64,000 bases of DNA from Roseovarius nitratireducens (lineage in GTDB: Bacteria > Pseudomonadota > Alphaproteobacteria > Rhodobacterales > Rhodobacteraceae): assembly GCF_002925845.1 (NCBI RefSeq), contig NZ_PDNI01000058.1:124001-188000 (forward strand), in the 5' to 3' direction. Under the pieces are notes generated by a model, which ran no database searches, was not told where the DNA came from, and was given only the letters and a program-made list of their open reading frames with translations. Every line of letters begins with the position of its first letter. Positions within the stretch are counted from its first letter, which is position 1. Positions 1 through 9,038 of the stretch are shown in pieces. Position numbers and translations under genes: made by a program.

Positions 1-15
1 TGCGGCGTCCTTCAT
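1..15 (-). CDS. 5' end of an unidentified gene leaving the window
   Basis: Only the first five codons (M-K-D-A-A) lie inside the window. On the minus strand an ATG at 15 is preceded by GCAGGAGAGACCGG, a strong AGGAGA ribosome binding site about 7 nt away, which makes the start convincing. The gene is divergent from the gamma-glutamyl hydrolase at 344. Genes next to PuuD-like hydrolases are often glutamine-synthetase-like, but nothing here shows the product. Confidence 0.6.
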
Positions 16-343
16 CCGGTCTCTCCTGCAAGCGTCGGCGCGACCCTAGGCGGATCGGAGAGGGGCTGCAACGGGGCGTTCCCCCGGCGCGGGCGGGCGG
101 TGACGGCGCAACGGGGCGCGGTGCGGACGACGCGACCGGAGCCCGCCGGGATGCGGATGGCGGGGGATCCGGCCACGCCGCCCACGCGCGCATCATGGCG
201 GGAAAAAATGAGCAAACCGTCAACCATCCTGCGCAAATCCGCGTCATCGCACGGGCACCTGTGCGCGGAGTGCCCTTTCGTTATTTCGTTTCGCGCTATA
301 CCTTGATTTGAATCGTGCAGCAGAGCCACCAAGAAGGACTACC
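16..343. other. Divergent intergenic region, 328 bp
   Basis: Non-coding spacer between two divergent genes, so it should hold promoters in both directions. Most of it is GC-rich. The last 80 bp before the plus-strand gene are AT-richer and contain a -10-like TATACC at 297-302. The plus-strand ribosome binding site is AAGAAGGA at 331-338. I found no convincing -35 box, operator or RNA structure. Confidence 0.4.
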
Positions 344-1120
344 ATGGCGCGCCCCGTCGTCGGCATCATCGGCAACAGCTACGAGATCAACAACCGCTAC
401 CCGGCCCATGCCGGGGGTACGATCAATTCCGCCGCCGTGGCCGAAGTGGCCGGTTGCGTGCCGCTCATCATCCCGAGCGATCCGCGCTTCGTCTCGGTGG
501 CCGAGCTGATGGAGGTGTGCGACGGGTTCCTGCTGACCGGCGGGCGGCCCAACGTCCACCCCGAGGAATATGGCGAGACACCGACCGAGGCGCATGGCGC
601 GTTCGACCGCGCGCGCGACGCGATCAGCCTGCCGCTGGTGCGCGCCTGCGTGGCGCGGGGGCTACCGTTCCTCGGTATTTGCCGTGGTTTCCAGGAGGTC
701 AACGTCGCAATGGGTGGCACGCTGCACCCCGAGATCCGCGAGCTGCCGGGGCGTGACAACCACCGTATGCCGCCCGATGGCACCATGGAAGAGCAGTTCG
801 CCCTGCGCCACATGGTGCGGTTTCAGCCGGGCGGCGTGTTTCACCGGCTGATGGGGGCCGAGGAAGTGATGACCAACACGCTGCACGGGCAGGGTGTGAT
901 CGCCGCCGGGCGCGATATCGTGATCGACGGCTGGGCGCATGACGACACGCCAGAGGCGCTCTATGTGCGCGGTGCGCCGGGCTTTACCCTGTCGGTGCAG
1001 TGGCACCCGGAGTGGAATGCGGCCAACGACCCGGTCAGCCGCCCGCTGTTTACCGCCTTCGGCGATGCGGTGCGGGATTGGGCGGCGACGGGGCGCGCGC
1101 CGCTGCGGCAGATGGCCTGA
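344..1120 (+). CDS. Gamma-glutamyl-gamma-aminobutyrate hydrolase family protein (class I glutamine amidotransferase fold)
   Basis: A 258-residue PuuD-like enzyme, expected to hydrolyse a gamma-glutamyl amide bond in the cytoplasm, as PuuD does in putrescine/polyamine catabolism. The nucleophile elbow GICRGFQ puts the catalytic Cys at residue 113, and QWHPEW supplies His221 and Glu223. The triad is therefore complete and the length normal for the family. The ATG at 344 is chosen over an upstream in-frame TTG (308) because AAGAAGGA sits 5-12 nt before it. No amidotransferase partner is fused, in keeping with a free-standing hydrolase. The substrate cannot be read from sequence; gamma-glutamyl-GABA is the family default. 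It ends 15 nt before the convergent RTX gene. Confidence 0.85.
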   Translation: MARPVVGIIGNSYEINNRYPAHAGGTINSAAVAEVAGCVPLIIPSDPRFVSVAELMEVCDGFLLTGGRPNVHPEEYGETPTEAHGAFDRARDAISLPLVRACVARGLPFLGICRGFQEVNVAMGGTLHPEIRELPGRDNHRMPPDGTMEEQFALRHMVRFQPGGVFHRLMGAEEVMTNTLHGQGVIAAGRDIVIDGWAHDDTPEALYVRGAPGFTLSVQWHPEWNAANDPVSRPLFTAFGDAVRDWAATGRAPLRQMA

Positions 1121-1135
1121 GCGTCAGACGCGCGG

Positions 1136-3286
1136 TCAGGCGGCGCAGCCGGCGAGGCGTTCGCGCAGCAGGGTCGCCTCGCGGGCGCGCAGGCAGGGGC
1201 GCGCGGTTTCACGGTGGCGCGACGCGGTGCTGCGCAGTTCCGGGAAGATCGCGAACAGTTCCTCGCGCGCGGCGGCGTCCACCGCCGAAAGTGCCGCGTC
1301 GCCGGCAAAGAAGCTCTCGGTGGCAAAGCCCTCGGCATAGATCACCTCGTGGCGGTCGAACATCAGGTGGATGTAGGTGACTGCCTTGCAAGGCGCGATG
1401 CAGGCATCGGTGCCGCCCAACAGATGCTTGGCGGCGACCAGCACCTCGTCGCAGCCGAACAGCAGCTCGGCATGGTAGCCGGTGACCAGCAGGCGGTGTT
1501 GCGGCGATACCAGTAACCCGCCCGTCCCGGTGCCGAAGATCGCAGGGCCCACGCGCACGGGTGCGAAGGCCCCTCGGCCTGGCACGGTACGCCGCCCGGT
1601 CCAGCGCACCGGCCGCGGCCCGTGATCGCGGGTGATGACCATGTCGCCCGGTCGCAGCGTCTCGACCGGGCGCTCGCCGCGGGGGGTGAGAATGCGCGTG
1701 CCGGGGGTGAAGCAGATGATGTTCTCGATCTCGGAGAACGTCACCAGGGTGCCGTCGGGCAGGGTGAAATTTCCCGACAGCCCGCCAGCGTCATCGTCTT
1801 CGTTGGTGAAGGTGATGTCGCCCTGTCCCACGTCCGGTGTGAGGATCAGCGTATCGCCGTCGGTCTCGTCGCCCTCGCCGCCGGTGATGTCGATGGCCCC
1901 GCTCTCGCCCTCGACCTCGGCGAGGGTGAAGGTGTCGTCGCCGTCGCCACCCTCGGCGCTGTCGCCCTGCGCGATGAGTAAGCTGTCGTTGCCCGTGCCG
2001 CCGATGAGGGTGTCGGCCCCGGCCCCGCCGTCGATCACGTCATCGCCCGCGCCGCCATCAACGGTATCGTTGCCCGCGCCCGACAGGATGGTGTCATCGC
2101 CGCCGCCGCCCTGAACGGAATCGTCGTTGGAGGCGTCGGAGTGGTCCAAGGCGTCGATCATGTCGCCCTCGGGGTCGCCCGTGTAGTCGGCATCGATCAC
2201 CTCGCCCGCGCCGGTGCCCTCGACGATGAAATCGGGCGGCGTGGTCGTGGTCTCGATGGTGACGAAGCCGGTGGCGGGGGTGCCGTTCTCGTCCACCGTG
2301 GAATAGGTAAATGTGTTGGTTCCGATATCGCCGTCCGTGGTGATGGCGATGGTGCCGTCGGCGTTGAGCGTGACCTGCTCGCCGGTGGCGAGGGTGACGG
2401 TATCGCCGGGGCTGACGGCGGTGTTGTCGATATGGGTGATGGTGTGCCCGTCGCCCTGGTCGTTGGCGAGAATGTTGTGGATTTGCGTGGTATTGGGCCC
2501 CTGCGCCAGCGTATCAAGCTCGGCGATGTTCATCGTCTGGACCGAGTCGGCCATGATGAGCAGGTTGGAATCGTACACGCCGTCGCCGCCATCGCCGATG
2601 GCGATGCGGATGTCGTTTTCCTCGCCCGGGTTGACCGGGGCGGTCAGCGAAAGCACCACGGTGGTGCCGTCCATCTCGGTGTTGAACTGATCGCTGGCGT
2701 TGTCGCGGTAGAGGTTGGCGTTGGACGTGTCGTTGATCGTGTCGATGGTGATGTCGGTGCTGCCGCCTTGTGCGAGCTCCAACGGTACATAGGCGCCGTT
2801 GACCCAGACACCCACCGCGTCGTTGAAGCCCGAGTTGACGTATTCCAGGTATTCCTCGGAGGAGAACACGAGCTGCATGGTCAGCGTGTCGCCCTCGGGC
2901 ACGAAGGTGGCGTCTAGAATGGCGGCATCGAAGATCTGCTGTCCCGAAATCGCTTCGAGCTGGTCATCGCCGCCGCTGTACTGTTCCTCGTCGTCGTCAC
3001 TTTCGCCGTCGCCACCCCAATCGGTCGAGGTGTCGGGAGCGGTGTTGGTGTTCAGCGTGCCGGAATCGTTGGTGAAATCCGTGGCGCGTCCGGTCGAGAG
3101 GATCACGCCCGCGTCGCCGGGGCTGATCTCGCCCAGGGTGCCGGTGCCGCCCGAATAGGTGCCCGAGGCCCCCCCGGCGCCGCTGTAGCTTGCCGAAATG
3201 ACGGTGACGCCGTCACCGAACATGGTGTTGGCCATGTCCATCGCGGTGGCGGAGGTGTTGACGTTCAGCTCGCTTGCTATGGGCAT
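1136..3286 (-). CDS. Secreted RTX protein 1: choice-of-anchor-L-like domain, cadherin-like domain, RTX repeats, C-terminal Hint domain
   Basis: This 716-residue acidic protein has no Sec signal peptide, as usual for type I (RTX) secretion substrates. Residues 15-250 resemble choice-of-anchor L domains (LVFSSEEYLEYV near 139-150; DIRIAIGDGGDGVYDSN near 225-241). Residues 255-350 look like a cadherin/VCBS-type beta domain. Ca2+-binding GGxGxDxx nonapeptides occupy about 393-455 (GGAGDDVIDGGAGADTLIGG). A Hint domain starts at Cys525 in ICFTPGTRIL, the usual site of Hint autoprocessing. The ATG at 3286 has GGAAAG 7-8 nt upstream and is preferred to TTG 3301. Its C-terminal half is highly similar to the next gene. 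No type I transporter is visible in the window, and function beyond secretion is unknown. Confidence 0.8.
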   Translation of the reverse strand: MPIASELNVNTSATAMDMANTMFGDGVTVISASYSGAGGASGTYSGGTGTLGEISPGDAGVILSTGRATDFTNDSGTLNTNTAPDTSTDWGGDGESDDDEEQYSGGDDQLEAISGQQIFDAAILDATFVPEGDTLTMQLVFSSEEYLEYVNSGFNDAVGVWVNGAYVPLELAQGGSTDITIDTINDTSNANLYRDNASDQFNTEMDGTTVVLSLTAPVNPGEENDIRIAIGDGGDGVYDSNLLIMADSVQTMNIAELDTLAQGPNTTQIHNILANDQGDGHTITHIDNTAVSPGDTVTLATGEQVTLNADGTIAITTDGDIGTNTFTYSTVDENGTPATGFVTIETTTTPPDFIVEGTGAGEVIDADYTGDPEGDMIDALDHSDASNDDSVQGGGGDDTILSGAGNDTVDGGAGDDVIDGGAGADTLIGGTGNDSLLIAQGDSAEGGDGDDTFTLAEVEGESGAIDITGGEGDETDGDTLILTPDVGQGDITFTNEDDDAGGLSGNFTLPDGTLVTFSEIENIICFTPGTRILTPRGERPVETLRPGDMVITRDHGPRPVRWTGRRTVPGRGAFAPVRVGPAIFGTGTGGLLVSPQHRLLVTGYHAELLFGCDEVLVAAKHLLGGTDACIAPCKAVTYIHLMFDRHEVIYAEGFATESFFAGDAALSAVDAAAREELFAIFPELRSTASRHRETARPCLRAREATLLRERLAGCAA

Positions 3287-3473
3287 GACATCACTTTCCA
3301 ACTCGGATAACGCGGCCGCGCCGGGAGGCGCCGCAGTCTAGACCGCCGGTTCACACCAGAGGGTTAACGCCTCCGTTTGGCCCGCATTTGGCGCGGTCGA
3401 GGCAATTCGGAGGCGACGCAGGGATATCGTGTCGGTATCTTGTCGGCATTGCGTCGGTATCCGTGCCGCCCCG

Positions 3474-5915
3474 TCACGCGGCGGGCATCAAGAGCCGCGC
3501 CTCGTGGCGGCGCAGGCAGGGGCGCGCGGTGGGACCGTAGCTCTCGGGGTGGGAGCGTAATTCGGGAAAGAGCGCGAAGAGCTCTTCGCGCGCGCCACCT
3601 TCGATCGCCGAGAGGCCGATATCGCCGACGTGAAAGCTCTCGGTCGCGGCGCCCTCGGCATAGACCACCTCGTGGCGGTCGAACATCAGGTGGATATAGG
3701 TGACCGCCGCCTGATCGGTCTGCGTCACCGCCTGTCCGTCCACCAGGTGCTTGGCGGCGACCAGCACCTCGTCGCAGCCAAAGAGCAGCTCGGCCTTGTA
3801 ACCGGTGAACAGGAACCGGTGCTGTGGCGACACGGTGAGCGGCGCGCACGCCCCGTCGAGCACATGCGCGGCCACGCGGACCGGTGCGAAGCGGCCAGTG
3901 CCCGGCACCGTGCGTCGCCCGACCCAGCGCAGCGGCTGCGCCCCGTGATCGCGGGTGATGACCATGTCGCCGGGGCGCAGGTTCTCGACCGGGCGCTCGC
4001 CCTGTTCGGTGAGGATGCGGGCCCCCGGCGTGAAGCAGATGATGTTCTCGATCTCGGAGAAGCTGACCTGCCTGCCATTGACCGTGAAACTGCCCGACAG
4101 GCCCCCCGCCGAATCGTTGCCATTGGCGAACGTGATGTCGTCCCGGCTGACATCGGCGGTCAGTTGCAGCGTGTCACCACCCGTCTCGCCGCCCTCGCCG
4201 CCGGTGATCGTGATCGTACCCGTGCCCGGCGCGGCGGGGATATCGAGCACGAAGAGGTCGTCTCCGTCGCCCCCCACCAGCGTGTCGTTTTCGCCCGCGA
4301 CGAGCGTATCGTCGCCGCCGCCGCCGAACAGGAGGTCGGCCCCCGCGCCACCGTCGAGGCTGTCATCGCCCGCGGTCGTCTCGACCCCGAGGATGAGCGG
4401 GCTTTCATCGAGGCTCGTTTCGGTGCCGCCCGGTGCTGTGACCGTGCCTGACAGCACCTCGCCCCCGGCGTTCTCCCAGACGCGCAGCTCGATCGTGTAG
4501 GTCTGGCCCGCCTCCAGCGTCACCTCGCCCCAGCGCGTGGTCGGGGCCTGGTGATAGTCGTTGTCGAGGAACGGTCCGTCATTGCCGGTCTGGTTGGTGA
4601 AGTCGAGCGGGCCGCCCTGCGAATCCAGGATGCGGAGGGTCGAGCCGTCGTCGGAGGTGGTGGTGAAGCGGTAGGTGCCCGCGTCGGGCGCGTAGAGCGT
4701 CGAGGTGAAGATGACGCCGAAATCATTGGGATCGCCCTGCCCGGTGGCCGCCTGACCGAGCGCGTCGATATCGAGCGTGTCCTGCGTGCCAGAGCCCGCG
4801 AGCGTGCCGTTCTCGATGGTGAAGGCCTGCCCGTTGGCCGAGGAAAAATCCTGCGTGTAAACCTCGTAGGCCCAGCGGGCGCTGGTGCCGTCGCCGTAGA
4901 GCACGTCGTCGCCGCCATCGCCAAGCACGGTGTCATTATCCGCCCCGCCGATCAGCGTATCGCCGCCGTCAAGCCCGTCGATGAAATCATTCCCCGCGCC
5001 GCCGTCGATGTAATTCGTGGTGGTACCGCCGTCAAAAACACCGTCAAAGCCGGTCAGCGTGTCGTTGAAATCCGATCCGATGATTCCGTCAATTCCAGAG
5101 CCGGTATCGCCCGTTGCATCGCCACCGCTATAGGTGCCGGTGCTGAGATCGACATTCACTGCCGCGTCCGAGGCGGAGTAATCGACAATATCAAGCCCGG
5201 CACCGCCACTAAGCGTATCCGCGCCCGCGCCGCCAATCAGCGTGTCATCGCCGTCCGCGCCAACAAGGCTGTCATCGCCAGCGCCGCCAAGGATTGAATC
5301 GTTGCCGGTACCGCCGAACACCGTGTCATTGCCCGCGCCCGCGAACACGGTGTCATTGCCTGCCCCCGCCAGGACAGTGTCGTTTCCTCCGCCGACCGAG
5401 TCGCCGTCGGCATCCACGTAGTCCGCGTCGATACGGTCGTCGCCCGCGGTCCCGTCGACCTCGAAGCCGGCCTCCACATAGTCGTCGATACTGAAAGCCG
5501 GATCGCCCGCGGTCACATCGGGATCGGTGTCATGGTCGAGCGTCTCATAGCTGCGCCCGGTGACAAGCGGTGTCTCTGACAGGGTATAATAGCCGGTCGC
5601 GCTGCCGCTGGTGACGCGAAACGTTATGACGTTGAACGTATCGCCCGTGACCGTATCGCGCAGGGTCCAGCTTTCTTCGGCATGGATGCCCGCCCCGGTC
5701 GAGCTGCTGCCGCCAACCGTGACGTCTGCAGTGGCGCTCTCGCCGCCCGACGCGCTGCTGTCGAGGGTCTGGCCTTCGAGGCCCGGCTCGTTGTCGGTGA
5801 TCGTCGCGGTGCCGGACGGTTTGGCCTCTCCGGTCCAGCTCGCGGTATTGCCGACCGATCCGGACAGGATGAACAACGGGTCGTTGTTGTAGATATTCAC
5901 CGTGTATGTCGGCAC
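3474..5915 (-). CDS. Secreted RTX protein 2: RTX repeats, PA14-like domain, C-terminal Hint domain
   Basis: An 813-residue acidic extracellular protein. Residues 1-150 are a beta-rich N-terminus without a recognised family. RTX nonapeptides span about 175-245 and 300-342 (GAGNDTVFAGAGNDTVFGG). A PA14-like segment covers about 346-505 (YRFTTTSDDGSTLRI at 415-429, YTIELRVWENAGG at 473-485), typical of carbohydrate-binding modules. A second RTX block lies at 515-555 and a Hint domain begins at Cys627. The start is GTG 5915: GAGGAAGGAA lies 7 nt upstream, whereas a nearby ATG is out of frame. It lies 187 nt upstream of RTX protein 1 in the same direction, and their Hint regions align almost residue for residue, so the pair arose by duplication or domain sharing. 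Confidence 0.8.
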   Translation of the reverse strand: MPTYTVNIYNNDPLFILSGSVGNTASWTGEAKPSGTATITDNEPGLEGQTLDSSASGGESATADVTVGGSSSTGAGIHAEESWTLRDTVTGDTFNVITFRVTSGSATGYYTLSETPLVTGRSYETLDHDTDPDVTAGDPAFSIDDYVEAGFEVDGTAGDDRIDADYVDADGDSVGGGNDTVLAGAGNDTVFAGAGNDTVFGGTGNDSILGGAGDDSLVGADGDDTLIGGAGADTLSGGAGLDIVDYSASDAAVNVDLSTGTYSGGDATGDTGSGIDGIIGSDFNDTLTGFDGVFDGGTTTNYIDGGAGNDFIDGLDGGDTLIGGADNDTVLGDGGDDVLYGDGTSARWAYEVYTQDFSSANGQAFTIENGTLAGSGTQDTLDIDALGQAATGQGDPNDFGVIFTSTLYAPDAGTYRFTTTSDDGSTLRILDSQGGPLDFTNQTGNDGPFLDNDYHQAPTTRWGEVTLEAGQTYTIELRVWENAGGEVLSGTVTAPGGTETSLDESPLILGVETTAGDDSLDGGAGADLLFGGGGDDTLVAGENDTLVGGDGDDLFVLDIPAAPGTGTITITGGEGGETGGDTLQLTADVSRDDITFANGNDSAGGLSGSFTVNGRQVSFSEIENIICFTPGARILTEQGERPVENLRPGDMVITRDHGAQPLRWVGRRTVPGTGRFAPVRVAAHVLDGACAPLTVSPQHRFLFTGYKAELLFGCDEVLVAAKHLVDGQAVTQTDQAAVTYIHLMFDRHEVVYAEGAATESFHVGDIGLSAIEGGAREELFALFPELRSHPESYGPTARPCLRRHEARLLMPAA

Positions 5916-6092
5916 TGGCCTGTTCCTTCCTCATCGCCGCTGGTCTGCGCCAACTGGCCGGACGGGATTTGGATTGGTTTCCCGTCTTGTTTCCAAAACG
6001 GATACAGTGCCGGTGCGGCGGCAATTGGTGCACATTCTGCTCAAATTTAGGCGTATTGTGTCGAATCTCGGGTCAGTCGGAGGGCCGGGTGC

Positions 6093-7286
6093 TCAGGTCA
6101 CGGCATTGCGCCTGCGATGGGCCGGATCGTCCCAGAGGCGGCCCTGCATCACCTCGGTCAGGATGCGGGTGGCCGCCCGCACCTCCGCTTCGCCGAGGTA
6201 TAGCGGTGTGAAACCGAAGCGCATGATGTCGGGCGCGCGGAAATCGCCGATCACGCCGCGCGCGATCAGCGCCTGCATGGCGGCATAGCCGTCTTTGAAT
6301 CGGAACGAGACCTGGCTGCCGCGCCGCGACGGATCGCGCGGGCTGGCCAGCGTCAGCATCGGGCAGGCGGCTTCGACGCCGGCGATGAACATCTCGCTGA
6401 GCGCAACGGAGCGCGCGCGCAAATCCGCCATGTCCACCCTGTCCCAGACATCGAGCGCGGCGTCGAGCGCGGCCATGGCGAGCACCGGTGGCGTGCCCAC
6501 GCGCATCCGCTCGATGCCCGCGCCGGGGCGGTAGGCGGGCTCGAAGTCAAACGGCGCGTCGTGACCCAGCCAGCCCGAAAGCGCCGGAAAGGCCGTGTCC
6601 GCATGGCGCGGGGCGACGTAGATGAAGGCGGGCGCGCCGGGGCCGCCGTTGAGATACTTGTAGGTGCAGCCCACGGCGAAATCCGCGCCTGTCCCTGCCA
6701 CGTCCACCGGCAGCGCGCCTGCGCTATGCGCCAGATCCCAGACCGTGAGCGCCCCTGCCGCGTGGGCGCGCGCGGTCAGGTCGGCCATGTCGTGGATCCG
6801 CCCGGTGCGGTAATCCACCTCGGTGAGCAGCGTCACGGCGACCTCGTCGGTGATGGCATCGGCCACCTCTTCGGGGGCGACGACGCGCAACTCAAGGCCG
6901 CGTTCGAGTGCCCGGATCAGCCCCTCGGCCATGTAGAGATCGGATGGGAAATTGCCGCTGTCGCTGAGGATCACGCGACGGTCGGGGCGCAGGTCGAGCG
7001 CGGCGGCGAGCGCCTGGTAGACCTTGACCGACAGCGTATCGCCGAGGACCACATACCCCGCCTCCGCCCCGATCAGCCGCCCGATCCGGTCGCCCAAGGC
7101 GCGCGGTTGCGCCATCCACCCGGCGCGGTTCCAGCCGGTGATGAGCATCTCGCCCCACTCGTCCTGCATCGCCCGTGCCATCCGGGCGCTGGCCGCGCGG
7201 GGCAGGGGGCCCAATGAGTTGCCGTCGAGATAGATCACCCCCTCGGGGAGGTGAAACATGGCGCGGGTTGCCTCGAAATCGGTCAT
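6093..7286 (-). CDS. kynU: Kynureninase
   Basis: A 397-residue PLP enzyme that cleaves L-kynurenine (or 3-hydroxykynurenine) to anthranilate (or 3-hydroxyanthranilate) and alanine in tryptophan catabolism. The N-terminal YLDGNSLGPLP (19-29) is characteristic of kynureninases. DLAHSAGALP (184-193) supplies the PLP-ring Asp, and TYKYLNGGPGAP places the Schiff-base lysine at 210. Length is normal. The gene follows the short-chain dehydrogenase after 12 nt, so the two are co-transcribed. No tryptophan dioxygenase or formamidase gene lies in the window. Confidence 0.93.
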   Translation of the reverse strand: MTDFEATRAMFHLPEGVIYLDGNSLGPLPRAASARMARAMQDEWGEMLITGWNRAGWMAQPRALGDRIGRLIGAEAGYVVLGDTLSVKVYQALAAALDLRPDRRVILSDSGNFPSDLYMAEGLIRALERGLELRVVAPEEVADAITDEVAVTLLTEVDYRTGRIHDMADLTARAHAAGALTVWDLAHSAGALPVDVAGTGADFAVGCTYKYLNGGPGAPAFIYVAPRHADTAFPALSGWLGHDAPFDFEPAYRPGAGIERMRVGTPPVLAMAALDAALDVWDRVDMADLRARSVALSEMFIAGVEAACPMLTLASPRDPSRRGSQVSFRFKDGYAAMQALIARGVIGDFRAPDIMRFGFTPLYLGEAEVRAATRILTEVMQGRLWDDPAHRRRNAVT

Positions 7287-7298
7287 CCTGTGCCCCTC

Positions 7299-8051
7299 TC
7301 AGACCTGTCCGCCCGCGATCTCGATGCACTGGCCGTTGACGCTGTCCGATCTCGGGCCGCACAGCCATAGCACGGCCTGCGCCACCTCGTCGGGGGCGAT
7401 CAGGCGGTTGTGGCGATTGGTGGCGATCATGGTGGCGCGGGCGGCATCCTCGGTCACGCCCGCCCGCGCGGCGATCGAGGCCACGTTGCGCGTGACAATC
7501 TCGGTATCGACATAGCCGGGGCAGACCGCGTTGAAGGTGAGGGCCGTGCCGAGGTAATCCTCGCTCAAGCTCCGGATGAGGCCGATCAACCCGTGCTTGG
7601 ACGCGGTGTAGGCCGACGCGCCCTTGAGCCCCCGCAGCCCGGCGATGGAGGAGACGGCGACGACGCGGCCCCACTCGGCGCGGCGCATGTCGTGCAGACA
7701 TTCGCGGATCGTCCAGAACGCCCCGTCGAGATTGGTGGCCATGATGCGGCGCCAGAAATCGGTATCGGTCTTGTGGAGCGCGCGGCCCTCGGCGATGCCG
7801 GCGTTTGGAATGCAGACCTGCACCGGGCCGTGTGCGGTGACCGCTGCGGCCACGCCCTGGGTGACGCTGTCCTCGTCCGTCACGTCCATGACCTGCGGAT
7901 GGAGGCGCGGGCCAGCGACCGCGTCGAGCACCTCCGCGCGGCGGCCCGTGATCGTGACCTCGGCCCCCGCATCGGCGAGCGCGCGGGTGATGGCGAGGCC
8001 GATGCCCGTGCCGCCGCCGGTGACGAGAGCGTGTTTGCCGTCGAGTGTCAT
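7299..8051 (-). CDS. Short-chain dehydrogenase/reductase (3-hydroxybutyrate-dehydrogenase-like)
   Basis: A 250-residue classical SDR, a cytoplasmic NAD(P)-dependent oxidoreductase. The cofactor motif TGGGTGIG lies at 11-18, NAG at 83-85, and the catalytic Ser135, Tyr148 and Lys152 (YTASK) are all present. The ATG at 8051 has CGGAGGCCCC just upstream; a longer in-frame extension has no such site and reads through a repeat element. It is the first gene of a two-gene operon with kynU, which suggests a role in tryptophan/kynurenine-derived catabolism, but the overall sequence looks like 3-hydroxyacyl or 3-hydroxybutyrate dehydrogenases. The substrate is unassigned. Confidence 0.82.
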   Translation of the reverse strand: MTLDGKHALVTGGGTGIGLAITRALADAGAEVTITGRRAEVLDAVAGPRLHPQVMDVTDEDSVTQGVAAAVTAHGPVQVCIPNAGIAEGRALHKTDTDFWRRIMATNLDGAFWTIRECLHDMRRAEWGRVVAVSSIAGLRGLKGASAYTASKHGLIGLIRSLSEDYLGTALTFNAVCPGYVDTEIVTRNVASIAARAGVTEDAARATMIATNRHNRLIAPDEVAQAVLWLCGPRSDSVNGQCIEIAGGQV

Positions 8052-8112
8052 GGGGCCTCCGGTTTGGTTGCGGGCAGCGTAGCGGTGACACGGGGAGGGG
8101 GGAAGGGGAAGG

Positions 8113-8345
8113 TGCGGGTTGGCCCGGAGCGGATGGTCGCCTGCCTGCCCCGCGCGGAACAAGGCGTGCTTGCACGCCGCCGCGCGAGCGCCAGCCCGCC
8201 CCCCGGGCCGGCGATTGGGTAACGCTGGCGCAAAGCCCTGATATCTCTCGGGAACCCGGGCATAAAGCACAATAGACCAGTCGTCGGATCGCCATCCCGC
8301 GGGCTGGCGCTCGCGCGACTCATCGCCGGATGGCCCATTGCCCGA
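8113..8345 (-). repeat. Dispersed inverted-repeat element, copy 1
   Basis: This occupies most of the 406-bp gap between the SDR and the plus-strand methyltransferase. Read on the minus strand it matches 28652-28890 over more than 200 bp. Its core is bounded by a perfect 19-bp inverted repeat: CGCGCGAGCGCCAGCCCGC at 8181-8199 and its reverse complement at 8299-8317. The copy also shares the flank CCATCCGGYGATGAG and, at the other end, a TCCGCTCCGGGCCAA module. No ORF in it looks genuine. The rest of the gap (8052-8112 and 8346-8457) holds only the divergent promoters and ribosome binding sites. Confidence 0.75.
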
Positions 8346-8457
8346 TCAAGACCCGACGCCCCCGCCCTCCGTGCGGCCATGGAGCATCACGCGGTTTTTG
8401 ACATCCCCGCCATCCCGTGCATGGTGCCATTGACACCTGTCCCGGAGAACCGCGCGA

Positions 8458-8910
8458 ATGCTGAAATGGATCGACATGCCCCCCGTCTGGCTCGTGGGCT
8501 TTCTCGTGCTGGCGTGGGCGCAGGCGACGTGGGCACCGATGGGCCTGAGCCTCGGCGGCGGATGGGTGGATTTCGCGGGCGGCGTGCTGGTGGGCGGCGG
8601 CGTGCTGCTGATCGCGCTGGCGGCGATGGAGTTCCGCCGCCACAAGACCACCATCGTGCCGCACGAGACGCCCGAGCGGCTGATACCGTCGGGCATATTC
8701 AAACGATCGCGCAACCCGATCTACCTGGGCGACGCGCTCATCCTCGCGGGATTCATCCTGCGCTGGGACGCGGTGCTGGCGCTGCCGCTGATCCCGGTTT
8801 TCGTCTGGGTGATCGAGCGACGATTCGTGATCCCCGAGGAGAACCGGATGCGCCGCACGTTCCGGGCCGATTTTGCCCGCTATTGCGAAAAAACCCGGCG
8901 TTGGCTGTAG
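8458..8910 (+). CDS. Isoprenylcysteine carboxyl methyltransferase (ICMT)/phospholipid methyltransferase family membrane protein
   Basis: A 150-residue integral membrane protein with about four hydrophobic segments (near 10-25, 38-57, 86-100 and 104-120). The C-terminal signature RSRNPIYLGDALILAG followed by EERFVIPEEN-like residues is typical of ICMT/PEMT-family methyltransferases that bind S-adenosylmethionine at the membrane face. The ATG at 8458 has CGGAGA about 9 nt upstream. Bacterial members act on lipids or small molecules, and the substrate is unknown here. It precedes pntA with a 128-nt gap. Confidence 0.75.
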   Translation: MLKWIDMPPVWLVGFLVLAWAQATWAPMGLSLGGGWVDFAGGVLVGGGVLLIALAAMEFRRHKTTIVPHETPERLIPSGIFKRSRNPIYLGDALILAGFILRWDAVLALPLIPVFVWVIERRFVIPEENRMRRTFRADFARYCEKTRRWL

Positions 8911-9038
8911 CGCCTGCGGCAAACTTGATATCGCAAGTCGCAAAATAGTGTGAAATAACCGCTTTCGTGAAAACCGACCCGGCACCGGATGAACGGCGGC
9001 CATCGACAGACAGGATCTGCCAGAGGGGGACAGGAAAC

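Noticed and set aside
12-332. Short minus-strand frame across the first intergenic region
   Set aside because: Arg/Pro-rich composition typical of random GC-rich DNA, no ribosome binding site, and it runs over the start of the unidentified gene at 15.
3474-5915. Short GC-rich direct repeats that might look like a CRISPR array
   Set aside because: The periodicity is 27 bp from RTX nonapeptides in coding sequence, with no unique spacers and no cas genes.
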